64,000 nt of DNA from Anticarsia gemmatalis (GCF_050436995.1 NC_134766.1:4960001-5024000); one strand, 5' to 3'. Shown: positions 48,121 through 59,396, counted from the stretch's first letter. Made by a program: numbers and translations. Notes: generated by a model not told the origin, from the letters alone.

Positions 48121-51100
48121 CTGGGAACAAATTGGGGAAAGTTAGGACTATAATTGAACTAGCATGTATGGTATCAGTTTCAAAAGTTTCAATGAAAGAC
48201 AAATACTTATCCTGAATCCTACAATTTTGAGTCTTGTATTAGTTATAAACAACCCGATAGTGTGTGTGATGTTGCTGTAAATTATTGGAAATTTGGTTTT
48301 TACTTTAAGAAATTCGCGGAGATTGTAAGAAAAAAAAACTACCTAAAAAACTATAATTAGTTTATACATACGACGTTCGTAAATGAGACAGTAAAATTAC
48401 TGAAGAAATTATGACCAAGAGTAAAATTTAATAAATAATATTCGGTACTGACCCAAGTTGACAGCATGGAAGCCGCTGAAGCCGGGCTGGTCGAAGAGCC
48501 TGATGGCCTTCACGTGTCCGTCGGCGAGGTCCTCCACGTGGATGTAGTCGCGCACGCCCGTGCCGTCCGGCGTGTTGTAGTCGTTGCCGAACACCAGCAC
48601 CTCGGACAGACGACCTACCGCCACCTAACAGAGCAAAAAATAATACCATTTTAAATTAAATAAAATAACATTTTAAATAAGCGCAGCGCACTTGGCCAGG
48701 TAGACTCAAGGCCTAACCCCTCCCTCATTACGGGAGGAGACGGCCCAGCAGTGGGAAAGTAATGGGTTAAATTTATTTATTTAATAAGCGTAGTGTTTAA
48801 GGTGGTCACCACGCCACTGTAACTGCGTCGGGAGGTCGTGGGTTTGATTCCCACACGGAACAATTATTTGTCGAATATTTTCTTATTGACCCAGGTTTTA
48901 AATTTCATCACAAAATTCAGTAGTTAATGCTGATTTTTTTAAAACCAGCGCCTATATTTAGACCTAATCCCTTCTTCATTCCGGGAGGAGAGTCTTGCCC
49001 GCCAGTGAGATAACAAATTAAATTTATTTGCTTAAGTCTCTACCTACCTATTATATCACCTATGTGTAAGTATTTAATATAAATAAGTATATACCTGTGC
49101 GATGTACGGCATAAGGTTGTTAGGAATGCCGGAAGGATCCTCGCCGATACGTCCGCTGCTGTGAGCCCCCACCGGGTTGAAGTAGCGCAATGATATTATC
49201 TTCCAACTCTGTAAAACACATCATTATTATACCTATTGCATTTTATAACAATTATTTATTTGAACAGGCAACACGACAGATTATTTAACACATTTCTATC
49301 AAAAATGTTACAAAATAAATTACATAATTACTACATATTATCATAACACATTCTCTCGTCACGTTTGTCTGTATGTTCGGGAAGAACTCAAAATCTACTG
49401 AAAGGATTCCCATGCTGTTTACATCAATACATAGACCTACTATCAAAGAAAGTTTTGATACACAATTAATTAGATTGAGCTGGCAGTAACCTGGCAGGCC
49501 GTTAGTAATACATAAAAAAATGATTCACATTTATTTACTTCAAAATAAAAAATAAACAGTCACAGTGAATTTATACTGTTCATACTTACATTGAAGTGGC
49601 TTATGGGATTCGCAATCTTTTGGCAAAGATACAAAACAGAAATATGGAAAATTATAGCCTTATTAATAGTGTTACCATGTTAAATAAATCCATACTAATA
49701 TTATAAATGCGAAAGTAACTCTGTCTGTCTGTCTGTCTGTCTGTCTGCTACTCAAACACGCCTAAACTACTGAACCAATTTGCATGAAATTTGGTATGGA
49801 GATACTTTGATACCCGAGAAAGGACCTAGGCTATATATCATCACGCTACGACCAAAAGGAGCAGAGTACCAGTAAAAAAATGTTACAAAAACGGGGAAAA
49901 ATTTCACCCATTCTCTCTTATTGGACGCAAGCGAAGTTGCGCGAGTCAGCTAGTAATACTATACGTTTTAGACACTTGGCAATGATACATAAAAATGACA
50001 TACAAACTAGTGGAATCGACTGCTAACCACTATGTCACAGGTTTAATACCCAGGTCGGATAAAGTACTGATATTTTTTTCTAAATTATATATTCAAAAAA
50101 GCACTCCGGGATTTGAAAACGTGCCCGGTCTATGGCAATAGACCTGCTATTACATGGTTATAGGATCTATTTCAGTCTACACCTTCGATTATACCAGACG
50201 TAATATTATGTACCTACATAGAACAGTTACTTACTTTGTCACTAATGCAGACATCCTTCATGATCTCCTCGCAGAAGAACTTGGTCTTGCCGTAGGGCGA
50301 GGTGAGGCCGTCGCCGGTGGGGTGGCCCTCGTCAATGGGCAGCTTCCGCGGCTCCCCGTACACCGTGCAGGAAGAACTGTACACCAACTTGGTCACTCCG
50401 AACCGACGCATTACCTGGACGACAAAATAAAATGGATATTAGCTTAATCAATAGCCCATAAGTCTTTTTTTTTCTTAAGACAACTCCCGCACTAATAAAT
50501 TGCTCTTGTAAAGCGGGGACTTTTACAAACGTTTAAACAACGGACACAAAGTACAACCAAACCCGAAACAATTGTTTGTGGTTCGCACTAATAATTGCTC
50601 CGTGTGGGAATCGAACCCATAACCGCCCGGCGCAATGGTAGCGGCGTGGTGATTTAAACCACTGCACCACATAGGCAGTCCTAAGCCTGGTCTCCAACGC
50701 GGGCGGAACGAACTAATGACTTCGTTAAACTCGCAAGCGCAAATTGCATACGCGTTGGAAACCGGGCTGCATACTTGTATTTCCACCAAAATGAAATTCC
50801 AAAGTTCTATTTTGTATATGGTCAATTAATGGAAATTTTAGCATTAATAAAGGCGTACCAACCTCTATTTATACATTTGGGCAATTGCAATCTTAAAAAT
50901 CATATAAAAATAGACACATGAGTAAAGAATAGTAAAATAAAAGTAATATTTACCCCTAGAAGCGAAATGGTTCCAGCAACATTCGCTTCGTAGTATTCTA
51001 AGGGTTTGGTGACGGACTCGCCCACTGCCTTGAGCGCCGCAAAGTGGATCACGCACTGCACGTCGAACTGTAAGTACAACAAAAGTCACATCTTCTATAC

Positions 51101-52847
51101 ATACAAACATTATATAATTTATTATTATAGATAAGTATGTAAGTTAATAAAAGCGATTTTTTACGAAATTGGTAACTTATGCGTTAAGTTTCTAAAATCT
51201 CGCAAAATCAGCAAGCTCAAAGCTCTTGAAAATTCGCAACATTGAGCAGATTTAGTTACAAATTACGACTAAAAAAGAAATGGCCATTTCAGAAAAAAAA
51301 TAAGCTAACAGCGTACAAAATCGAGCTCATACAAGCACAGTACTAACAAAAAACTCTGCTTCAAAAAAATAAAAATATCTACTTTAACCTCTACAGAATG
51401 CAGAGCATATAAGGTACCTGCGGGTATTAAGGCCTGTCGGGTAATAAGGCCTAAATCACAAAAAACGTACGAAATACAGTAGTTGACGATCAAGATTACT
51501 GTCACACAAGCTCAGAGCGTATACAAGTCGCTGCAAAGTGGCGGACGCACTCTAGCACTTCTCCTCCCGCAAATATCGTCGAAATCATTCAGAAGTGCGG
51601 TTCAGCAGCACGTATTATAAAAATTGACTCTATTAAAACGTAAGTTGTTTAGAAAATATCATATTTACAAACCTGTATTGACTGTCCGCTTATTAATTAA
51701 TGTATGCTTGTCTGTAAATTACCGTTTTAAGAGACTTGTAGTTATAAAAATTATATTATTATTCTTTTCTGTAAATAGGTGGTTGGCGGATATTAAGGCC
51801 CATAAAATTTTACAATAGGCCTTATTATACTCCTATTTTTTTAACTGCTATATAAGTAGGAGCGTGTTTTTAAAATGTTTTTTAGTGGTAGTATATACGT
51901 AGTTTATATTTTCAATTTATATATTATTGTTTTTAGTGCTTACAGTCACGATGCCTCCCAAACGAGCATTGTGGTCAGAAGGCGATCTGACAAAAATAAA
52001 TCACAAAAAAAAAATGATCGGTACTGTCATGCTTGCAAATAAGATAGAATGGATGATGCTATGAGGCAATGTTCGCGATGCTCTAAGTGGTACCACGAAG
52101 AATGTGTCGGTTTGACTGCAGAATATACTGATGATTTTCAATGTCCTGATGGATGCGAATAAGGACATTTTTTTAATTTATTAAGACTACTATGCTTTCT
52201 ATTGCCTTATGTTAATGATTATTGATGTCAAGAATACTAATTTACTTAGTTTAAGTTGATTTTTGAATAGTTTATAGTATAGGCCTTTTTACCCTACCCT
52301 ATTATAATAAGGCCTAAAGACAGCGTTTTTTTTAAAGTGATATAATGTGTTAGTTTTAAGCTTTAGAAGCTATTTTTTGTTTAAACTCGGTAGTAATATA
52401 AGTACATGACTGATTATTATAAAAACTGGTTGATTATATTGGATATTCTTCATTTTATTACAAATCTCCCTTAGCTAGGCCTTAATACCCGCGGGTACCT
52501 TATTGTTAACTTAATCACGTTAAAATACACTAAGAAATAAAAACGCCCAAACATCGCTCAATGCTGCATTTACCCGCAAAAATTCAGTTCCCAATACTCA
52601 CAGCACTGAAGACTCTGCACAGCTCAGGTTCATCATTCAAGTCAATATTGAAGAACCTTATTGTCCTTCCAGTCATCTCTTCAATCCTTTTCAAGGAGGT
52701 CGGCTTATCATCTCCTTGCTCACAATAGGCGTTTGAAAGGTTGTCGATGACAACAATTTCATTGTTACTTATGCCTTGTTCAATGAGCGCCATGACAGTA
52801 TGGGAGCCGACATAGCCAGCTCCCCCTGTGATTACCGTTGCTGGCAT
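47867..52847 (-). CDS. Gale: UDP-glucose 4-epimerase (Gale), spliced
   Basis: Complement of the join 47867-48120, 48453-48624, 49095-49208, 50235-50414, 50954-51067, 52602-52847: 359 residues, all phases consistent. Cytosolic, NAD-dependent Leloir enzyme interconverting UDP-galactose and UDP-glucose, and in animals also UDP-GalNAc and UDP-GlcNAc. It is an extended short-chain dehydrogenase. The NAD-binding GGAGYVGSH is at residues 8-16, the SSSCTVYG substrate/catalytic segment at 133-140 and the catalytic YxxxK is Tyr161..Lys165. Downstream are LRYFNPVGAH, GEDPSGIPNNLMPY, VFGNDYNTPDGTGVRDYIHV, NLGTGTGYSVL and WRWQKQNPEGF. Length is close to human GALE (348); the surplus is mainly a slightly longer tail. 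No defect seen. Confidence 0.96.
48453..48624 (-). CDS. Gale: Gale coding exon 5
   Basis: The acceptor GCTCTGTTAG precedes VAVGRLSEVLVFGNDY. The donor TTGG|GTCAGT lies at 48453/48452. It carries GTGVRDYIHVEDLADGH, part of the sugar-nucleotide site. It is GC-rich relative to its flanking introns. Confidence 0.95.
48680..49020 (+). mobile_element. SINE fragments in Gale intron
   Basis: Two tail pieces carry the CCTCATTCCGGGAGGAGA..CAGTGGG type motif (48705-48760 and 48965-49010). Between them a tRNA-like head, TTTAAGGTGGTCACCACGCC with GTGGGTTTGATTCCCACAC, lies at about 48790-48860. This layout is typical of noctuid tRNA-derived SINEs. The pieces are not pairing-competent tRNA genes. Confidence 0.6.
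49095..49208 (-). CDS. Gale: Gale coding exon 4
   Basis: The acceptor TGTGTTTTACAG precedes SWKIISLRYFNPVGAHSS. The donor GCACAG|GTATAT lies at 49095/49094. 38 codons, phase 0 on both sides. Confidence 0.95.
49686..49955 (-). mobile_element. RTE-like non-LTR 3' end
   Basis: On the - strand it runs from CTAGCTGACTCGCGCAACTT through the shared TTGTAACATTTTTTTACTGG block to a (CAGA)n run and TTATAATATTAGTATGGAT. It is the same family as 10468-10917, with a deletion between the two halves. Confidence 0.65.
50010..50160. mobile_element. SINE-like fragment
   Basis: CTGCTAACCACTATGTCACAG with GGTTTAATACCCAGG resembles a tRNA-derived head, followed by the GTGCCCGGTCTATGGCAATAG and CTATTACATGG tail motifs known from lepidopteran SINEs. 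Confidence 0.5.
50235..50414 (-). CDS. Gale: Gale coding exon 3 (catalytic)
   Basis: The acceptor TTGTCGTCCAG precedes VMRRFGVTKLVYSSSC. The donor ACAAA|GTAAGT lies at 50235/50234. 60 codons include the Ser/Cys segment and the YGKTK active-site motif. Confidence 0.96.
50480..50684 (-). mobile_element. tRNA-derived SINE
   Basis: On the - strand the head reads CTATGTGGTGCAGTGGTTTA (A box) then GGGTTCGATTCCCACACGG (B box at about 50600-50618), followed by a body with GAACCACAAACAATTGTTTC and an AT-rich end. The product is not tRNA-like in the acceptor stem. Confidence 0.65.
50685..50767. mobile_element. 83 bp MITE with 17 bp inverted ends
   Basis: GCCTGGTCTCCAACGCG at 50685-50701 is matched in 15 of 17 bases by the reverse complement of 50751-50767. 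The centre is unrelated. It directly abuts the SINE head. Confidence 0.65.
50954..51067 (-). CDS. Gale: Gale coding exon 2
   Basis: The acceptor TTGTACTTACAG precedes FDVQCVIHFAALKAVGES. The donor CTAGGG|GTAAAT lies at 50954/50953. It encodes the VIHFAALKAVGES NAD-domain strand-loop. Confidence 0.95.
51412..52500 (+). mobile_element. Internally deleted pogo-like DNA transposon with PHD remnant
   Basis: The ends AGGTACCTGCGGGTATTAAGG (51412 on) and the reverse complement of CCTTAATACCCGCGGGTACCT (52480-52500) differ at one position. TA flanks both ends (51410-51411, 52501-52502), as expected of Tc1/mariner/pogo-type elements. The word AGGCCTTATTA and variants recur inside. A start-like peptide MPPKRALWSEGDLTKIN (51951 on) resembles the N terminus of pogo transposases. 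At 52022-52162 another frame reads YCHACK, a TAA, then DRMDDAMRQCSRCSKWYHEECVGL and FQCPDGCE, a C4HC3-type PHD finger. The catalytic DDE core is absent. Confidence 0.75.
52022..52162 (+). pseudogene. Transposase C-terminal PHD finger remnant
   Basis: The visible zinc ligands are CxxC (YCHACK), CxxC (QCSRCSK), HxxC (YHEEC) and CxxxC (QCPDGC), 46 codons ending in TAA. An in-frame TAA follows the first CxxC, so the frame is broken. PHD fingers of this type are found at the C terminus of some insect pogo/CENP-B-like transposases. Confidence 0.65.
52602..52847 (-). CDS. Gale: Gale coding exon 1
   Basis: The acceptor TTTCTTTCAG ends at 52852, and the ATG at 52847-52845 follows only four bases later, so there must be an upstream non-coding exon. 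82 codons carry the Rossmann GGAGYVGSH and end ELCRVFSA at GCT|GTGAGT. Confidence 0.95.
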
Positions 52848-53134
52848 TGTGCTGAAAGAAAAAAAATAGAATATATCTTGGCTGTTTTTTTTCAAAAGAT
52901 TGTGTATCAAAAGTAATGATATTTACTATGGTCTTCGTAGCCAGGGATACATTTTGATGTTAATTTGTTTAGAACTTTTTGCAAGCAACCGATCGGTATT
53001 GATTTAGCGTAAATGGGCGTTGTCTACGTAGGCGTGGCAAGCTACGAGACGCGGCGCTGTAAACGCGACGAATTGAATGTGATAGAAACTAACTATATAT
53101 TTCGATAAATTTGAGAGAAGCGACGAGAGGCAAT

Positions 53135-53189
53135 GGTTCTTAGTATTTTGCCGTACTTAACATGTTATTACGGCAAAATACGAAAAACC
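53135..53189. repeat. Hairpin with 21 bp arms
   Basis: Arm 53135-53155 (ending GTATTTTGCCGTA) pairs with 53169-53189 (starting TACGGCAAAATAC), 19 of 21 bases, around a 13-nt loop. It may be the core of a decayed element or a transcribed stem-loop. Confidence 0.75.
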
Positions 53190-54481
53190 GTCGCGTCGTA
53201 TTTGAACCGCACCCTAATCTAACGTAAATAAATTCAACGTTATCGACTGTTAATTAATTAGTAGTACCTAAGAGACGTCAGAAAGGAATTTTCACGGAAT
53301 AAATTTTGTTAACTTTATCGCCAAATACGATTGAAAACATTTTAAGAATTCGCGAAATGAAACAAATTAAAATATGACGACACAGTCTTTCTACTTTATA
53401 GTACCACGTAAGAAACACAATTAATTGAACAACTAGTACATTTAGAAACATAGAGACGTAATATTATGACGCTTGGATCGTTCATGACTCCATAGAGCAT
53501 TTTCCTCGTTTCATTACAATCTAATCGCACGTGGATTTTGCACGTGCTCGCAGTGGAAATTTCAAGAGAGAATATACTGCTTTGTATAGAGTTTAATCTT
53601 CAAAGAATAAAGTAATAAGTAAGGGCAATACACAAAGGATCAGCATGGTGTCTGGGCTATACAAGGCCGAACCGCCATTGAACACTCGGATAATAAGCCT
53701 CTTACAATATGTACACTAGTTTACTGTTTAAATTTAGGTCAGAACAGTCCTTTATCGGGAATATTTTACGCAACACGCTAATCAAAGCATGATCGATATA
53801 AATTCGTTTGATACACGACAGAAATTTACAGGAAGAGATACATTTAAAACGTTTCCATGATGAAACTTTTTTTTACCGAACTGTACAGGAGTTACGTAAT
53901 CAATGGTCTTACAAAATGGACTATGTATGTATGTATGAATAGAAAAAAGGCTAGTTAAGGACCCCTAGAGTACGAGCTGTACGAGGATACGTATTAGCAA
54001 TGGCTAGAATTTTCCTTTTGAGAAACTGTACAATAGATTTCTGCTATATCCCTTTGTGATAGGAAACAAAGACAATTTAGCGACAGGCGATTACTCTTTA
54101 CTTATCACACTAATCGACATACTCTATTTCAAACATATTATAATAAAACTAGGTAAAACAAATGTTGGAATTACGTAAAGATATTAATTTTGTTTGTCTC
54201 CCGATAGTATTGTTATAAGCAAATTGTATGTTCATTTAATGCACAAGTAATTTGCGATATTATCTCTATGCACAGTTGTCGATTAATGGCCGCTTAAAAT
54301 AACGTAGCAAACGACTTTATAATTAACACGGAGAAACAGCTTCAACGGTAAGCACTGCGCAGTGGTTAAGATGGCCGACACACACTGAATAAGCCTGGGC
54401 TTTGCACGAAATAGAAAATGGACGTCGGGATCGCTCGTCACGTCGGGGCTCACATTGTTCGACTTCCTCGCCTTACCCTGG

Positions 54482-54596
54482 CCCCGGTTTCTGAGGTACA
54501 TTTAGCGGTAGTTTATCTATGCAATAGCGTTAAAACTCATATAAAAAACGCTATTGAATAGATAAACTACCGCTAAATGTACTCAGAAACCGGGGG
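54482..54596. mobile_element. 115 bp hairpin MITE, copy 4
   Basis: It starts CCCCGGTTTCTGAGGTACAT and ends ACTCAGAAACCGGGGG. This is the best-preserved palindrome, with ends symmetric to the last bases. Confidence 0.9.
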
Positions 54597-54959
54597 TTAC
54601 AGAGCCCTCTATGTGTAATTTTCCGACATTACCGAAGTCGATTGGAAACGCCCCAGACATAATCGACGAAACCTTTTTAGACCTACACTATGAAAATGGT
54701 CTACTAAAAACGAAATAATTTCAGTTTACATAAACCGCGACGGAATCAGAGAATAAATCGAGACCGTTCTCGCCCTATCCGAACCGATATGAGACACCCC
54801 AAATTCGAAATGGACCGGACATCGCACGGGAGAGTTAACACATCAACCGGACATTTTGATTGATAACGAAACCTAACTACCGAACTGGTTGCCTTTAGCC
54901 TAAATTTCACACCAAACACTCTTCAACGATAGAAAACACTGAATTTGAATAAATTAGGT

Positions 54960-55150
54960 CGAATATCAAAAATGTTGAGACCGGGCAAAGACACTTCCGT
55001 TACGTCGGCTATTAATTATGGTAATAAAAGCTCTACAGGTCGGCAATGCCCGGCGCGCCGGGAATGGACTCGTCCACCTGCGCGATGCACATTGCACAGA
55101 TTGCACTTGCGCTCAATGCGCGGGAAAAGCGCGCCATTTTTGACGTTTAA
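54960..55150 (-). promoter_or_regulatory. GC-rich patch, possible Gale promoter
   Basis: A CpG-rich stretch in AT-rich DNA carries CCCGGCGCGCCGGG (55049-55062, fully palindromic) and GCGGGAAAA (55119-55127), which on the - strand reads TTTTCCCGC, an E2F-type site. It lies about 2.1 kb upstream of the Gale start codon exon. No transcription start is proven. Confidence 0.3.
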
Positions 55151-56149
55151 CCTAGACACCGAAAATTTAATTTATGGTTTTCATATTTTAACAAACTAAA
55201 GTGATTTTCGCAATGGAAATTATATTTAGATGAGTTAATTGATGAAATACGTTTGTTTGTCATATTATTCTACGTTAATTGCGATGTGTAAATGTAATCT
55301 ATGCACGTTATAAAAGGTTATCTCGTCATGGATACGGTACAGAGGGCGCGGCGCGCACTTTTCAATCGACGCATGTCGCAACCTAGGGCCCCTAGACAGT
55401 ATTGATTTTAATGCGTCGTACTTACGATATCTATGTATGGATGATTTTATATGAAGACTGAGCGAAAACCTGTACTGAAGTTGTAATGAGTGGGTTTTGT
55501 AGTTGAAATGTTAATGAAAAATATTTCATTAATAAATCATTCCCGATAACATATTGGTTGTAATATTTATAGATTGTTATCTTTTTGAACACGCTTAATC
55601 CTTTAGATATACACAATATGGAATTATTATCGGGCACTACCATTAGCAGATATTTTTTTATCAGTAGGTAATTTCTCAATAACTTTTCAAACACTATTTG
55701 TAGATGAATCATAGATACGTGAAGCATTTTTTTTAATTGTATTTTTTTCGAAATTGCCTGTATAAGCTGGTTAGACATCGTAAAGTGGTTAAAAATAAAA
55801 TAAGTAGAACTTAAGCGGAACGTTTATTTAGGTATAACAACGGGAGCTGATGAGGTAGCCATAGAAGTAGATCGATTCAAAATGATTTTAAATACTAAAA
55901 CTGTTTCTAAACAATCGAATTAAATCAATGCTATATCTTCAATAATTTCAATGAAAATAATCCCATCGACTATTCATCCAACTAGTCTACAAAATATCAA
56001 TTTAACTCAACAAACTAACAATTAGCAACAGCGTATTTCAATCGATGAGTGTTTACTTCGTAGATACGATATCTTCCTGAGTGGTCTAATTGAGAAAGCT
56101 TGTATGTACAGCTGTATAGATCTATGTATTGATTCTTTAACTAATGGAA

Positions 56150-56335
56150 TGTATCCGGCGATGGCGATGGCGATTAAAAAGAGTGGCAAGGAGTTTCTTG
56201 CAAGCTCTTCTCATTAGGCCCTACCTTCCGAACTGGCGGTAAATTCACTCTCTGTATCATTGACTATCATAAGTGTCAGCACTTGACCTAAATGAATAAA
56301 TGATTTGATTTTGATTTTGAAGGAAATACAACTGA
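56150..56335 (+). mobile_element. LINE 3' end with TTTGAT tail
   Basis: It contains GAGTTTCTTGCAAGCTCTTC and ends AATGAATAAATGATTTGATT TTGATTTTGA, the usual 3' end of lepidopteran Jockey/CR1-type LINEs. The 5' border has a GGCGAT repeat. No coding sequence is left. Confidence 0.65.
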
Positions 56336-56553
56336 AATAAAATCCGACAAAAATTTCTGAGTACCCCGTATACGACTTCTCAATCAAAGTCATATATCAA
56401 ATCATTCCTTCATTAAGGTCAAATATTGACACTCATGATAGTCGTTAACTCGCTACTTTTGCTGAATCCACTACATCATAAGGAGACGATTTTGGCTTTG
56501 AAAATACCAACAAGTTAAATAACAGAGGCCTGTACAAAAGGAAAGAAAGAAAT

Positions 56554-56684
56554 AGAAAGAAAGGAAAAGAAAGAAAGAAAGAAAGAAGGAAAAAGAAGAA
56601 AAAGAAAAAGAAAAAGAAAAAGAAAAAGAAAAAGAAAAAGAAAAAGAAAAAGAAAAAGAAAAAGAAAAAGAAAAAGAAAGAAAG
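56554..56684. repeat. 131 bp uninterrupted polypurine tract (AAAAAG)n
   Basis: The + strand contains only A and G from 56554 to 56684, mostly AAAAAG units after a GAAA/AAGG lead-in. On the other strand it reads as a meaningless Phe-rich frame. It is a microsatellite. Confidence 0.95.
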
Positions 56685-56769
56685 TTTATTTCGTAAAATC
56701 AGCACAGAGACACACAATAAAGATACATAGCACAACACGATATAAAATGGTTGAGGATATGTCTCTCTC

Positions 56770-56986
56770 TCTCTAGAAAGAATGGGTCAAAATTTTCCCC
56801 GTTTTTGTAACATTTTTTACTGGTACTCTGCTCCTATTGGTCGTAGCGTGATGATATATAGCCTATAGCCTTCCTCGATAAATGGGCTATCTAACACTGA
56901 AATATTTTTTTTAAATCGGACCAGTAGTTCTAAGATTAGCACGTTCAAACAAACAAACTCTTCAGCTTTATAATATTAGTATAGAT
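56770..56986 (+). mobile_element. RTE-like non-LTR 3' tail
   Basis: It runs from AGAAAGAATGGGTCAAAATT to TTTATAATATTAGTATAGAT. It shares GTAACATTTTTTACTGG and CTCCTATTGGTCGTAGCGTG with copies at 10468, 15065, 49686 and 57220. Confidence 0.65.
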
Positions 56987-57219
56987 TCATTCAATTCAGT
57001 TCAGCAAGGACGTATTGCAATAAAATCAGATCAGATTGTAATGTAAGTATGTGAACGTGAATAATATTATTGTAGCTGTTATCAAGGGGTTATCAGCGCG
57101 TCTCGTATGACCTTTGTCAATGAAATCTATTGCCGACACTGACTATGCAATTTAACAGTATAATTGCAGTTTAATACGTATATAAACTAGTATAGTAGGA
57201 ACTAGGAACATAGATGATG

Positions 57220-57461
57220 ACTCGCGCAACTTCGCTTGCGTCAAATAAGAGAAAATGGGTCAAAATTTTCCCAGTTTTTGTAACATTTGTTATTGGTACT
57301 CTTCTCCTATTGGTCGTAGCGTGAGGATATACTATAGCCTATAGCCTTCTTCAATATGGACTATCTAATACTGAAAGAATTTTTCAAATCGGATCAGTAG
57401 TTCCTGAGATTAGTGCGTTCAAACAAACAAACTCTTTAGTTTTATAATATTAGTATAGATA
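57220..57461 (+). mobile_element. RTE-like non-LTR 3' tail
   Basis: It starts GACTCGCGCAACTTCGCTTG and ends TTTATAATATTAGTATAGAT, with about 80-90% similarity to the 56770 copy by eye. It lies only 230 bases from it in the same orientation. Confidence 0.65.
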
Positions 57462-59396
57462 TCTCATTCTATCACAATATACTTATTATAAGACAATCTC
57501 TGACGGCTGTCTGTTCGCGCTAAACTCATAAACTACTGGGGAAATTGTCATGCGCAGCAATAGACAGAGTGGTTCTCGAAGGTTTGAGTGGGTATGGTGT
57601 AATGTGGACGAAGCCGGGCGGGTAATAGTAGGGCTCTAGTAATATTATAAAAGGAAATTTACCATTACTATGTCAATAATGGGTACACAGTTTGAAATAT
57701 GACGAAGAAATACCAAATCAAAGTGCGAACTACAAAACGTATTTCTTATCACTCGATTACAAGACTATTTATTCTTATCATTTGATCGTGTAAATGCAAT
57801 TTCTTCTGTACTTGTATCAACAGTAAAATCATATCGATACCGAATATAGTACCTACTCTCGTTGCAGAAATCGTTTAACTCGAGTATTGAAAAAAAAATT
57901 ACCAGAAAAAAATTACTTATAACCCGTGTCAAGACGTTATCTTAATAATATTATACTTAAGCACTATAATACTTAATATATTTTTAAACAATAAAGTCAC
58001 CTCGCCGCCGTTCGTCTCTCTGACAATTTTTCGATAAACTCAAAATTCTCTAAACAAATTTCATGCGGATTTCACCGCGATTCCTTAGAAAGGTTTTAGT
58101 ATACAATTTGTTAAGCTTAACCCAATATATCCTGTGTAAAACAGGGGCGAACCACTGGTAAATAAAAAATAGATAAAAATTAAACACACGAGTGATGAGT
58201 AATTGATTTTGAACCAATGAAATTATTTGAAAAGTATTAAATATCGCTCAATGGATTTACTTTGTTACTTGGCATTAGACTTATCTGTAAGGATTAGTTT
58301 TATGTAGGACTATAAAATAATTATCACGTTCGATCATTGGACTTTATGCAATAAGTCTTACGTAATGGCTGCCGGGCTGTTGGTGTGAAATTTCCTTATT
58401 ACAGGATATTAAACGTTTAAAACTACAATTTGTTTTAAATTAATTATGCTATGTGCTTAATAACGATACAAGTTCATAATATGTTACGGTATTTTCTTAC
58501 ATTACTACCTACTACATTTTGAAAACTACGGCCCGATGGACGTTTGTCTCTTTGTTAAAATCATACTCAAAACTATCGGATTTTTATAACGTTGTCAGTT
58601 CTTCAAGGGAAGAAAGTAAGTTATTAAAATTTTGGGAAAATTGGCTTAAGATTTAAGATATTCAAAAAACTAGCGCTTTTTTTTCGGTAACAAGATACGG
58701 GTAAAATCTTTTTCATGTCCGGAAGTTCTAAGTAAAAGTCAAGTAACTATGATTAGATATTTAATTTTATCCTTAACTGTACAGGACTCCATATTTTTAT
58801 AGTACAAGTACTTTTTTTTTACCTTTTATTCTTATTGCAATAGAAAATTACGGTAATTACCTATATGAAGAAGAGAAATAAACATAGGTTGTACTATTGC
58901 ATATTACGTAAGACTCTAAGCAAAGTCCTATTCTTTAGAGAATTGTGTGAATATGCATATTATGAGTACGTGTGTGACCTAGTTAAGTTATTCAATAAGG
59001 TTGTAAACTAAATTATTTTGGAGTAAAATTTAAGTTATAGCAGTATAGGTAGGTAGTATATTTTTCTAGGAAAAAATATGTTTTTTTTTTAATATTATTG
59101 TATCGTTATAATCTGTACCTTCTTATTTCATGTTCAAAAATATAAAAAAATATTTGGGGAAAAAAGTAAAATAGGTACTATTTTAGTTATTTTATTTTAG
59201 CTACCGTCGCAAATTTTCAGTTCGTCAACCATAAACAATAACTATGTGAATGAATAAACCTGTCTACTTAATTCAATTTGATAGGGTGCATGACCTTATA
59301 ACTAGGACCTATTGTTCTGAATTAAATGATCGCACTAATAAGGATTTCCGAAAGGACTTCGAACTGCATGCAATGGTTTTGAAACTAAATTTAAAC

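Larger units (their letters stand above)
49209..50234 (-). other. Gale: Gale intron 4
   Basis: It contains a reverse-orientation RTE-like tail (49686-49955) and a SINE-like piece (about 50010-50160). The rest is AT-rich. Confidence 0.8.
50415..50953 (-). other. Gale: Gale intron 2
   Basis: Two thirds of it is mobile-element sequence: a tRNA-type SINE on the - strand (50480-50684) and an 83 bp inverted-repeat element (50685-50767). Confidence 0.8.
51068..52601 (-). other. Gale: Gale intron 1
   Basis: 1.5 kb, of which 1089 bases are one deleted DNA transposon (51412-52500). The flanks are plain AT-rich intron. Confidence 0.85.

Noticed and set aside
48790..48866. tRNA-like sequence with A and B boxes
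   Set aside because: No pairing acceptor stem and no clear anticodon arm, and it is followed by SINE body motifs. Treated as a SINE head. The same holds for 37030-37110, 38545-38625 and 50600-50684.
56445..56738. 97-codon Phe-rich frame on the - strand
   Set aside because: It is only the complement of the polypurine microsatellite.
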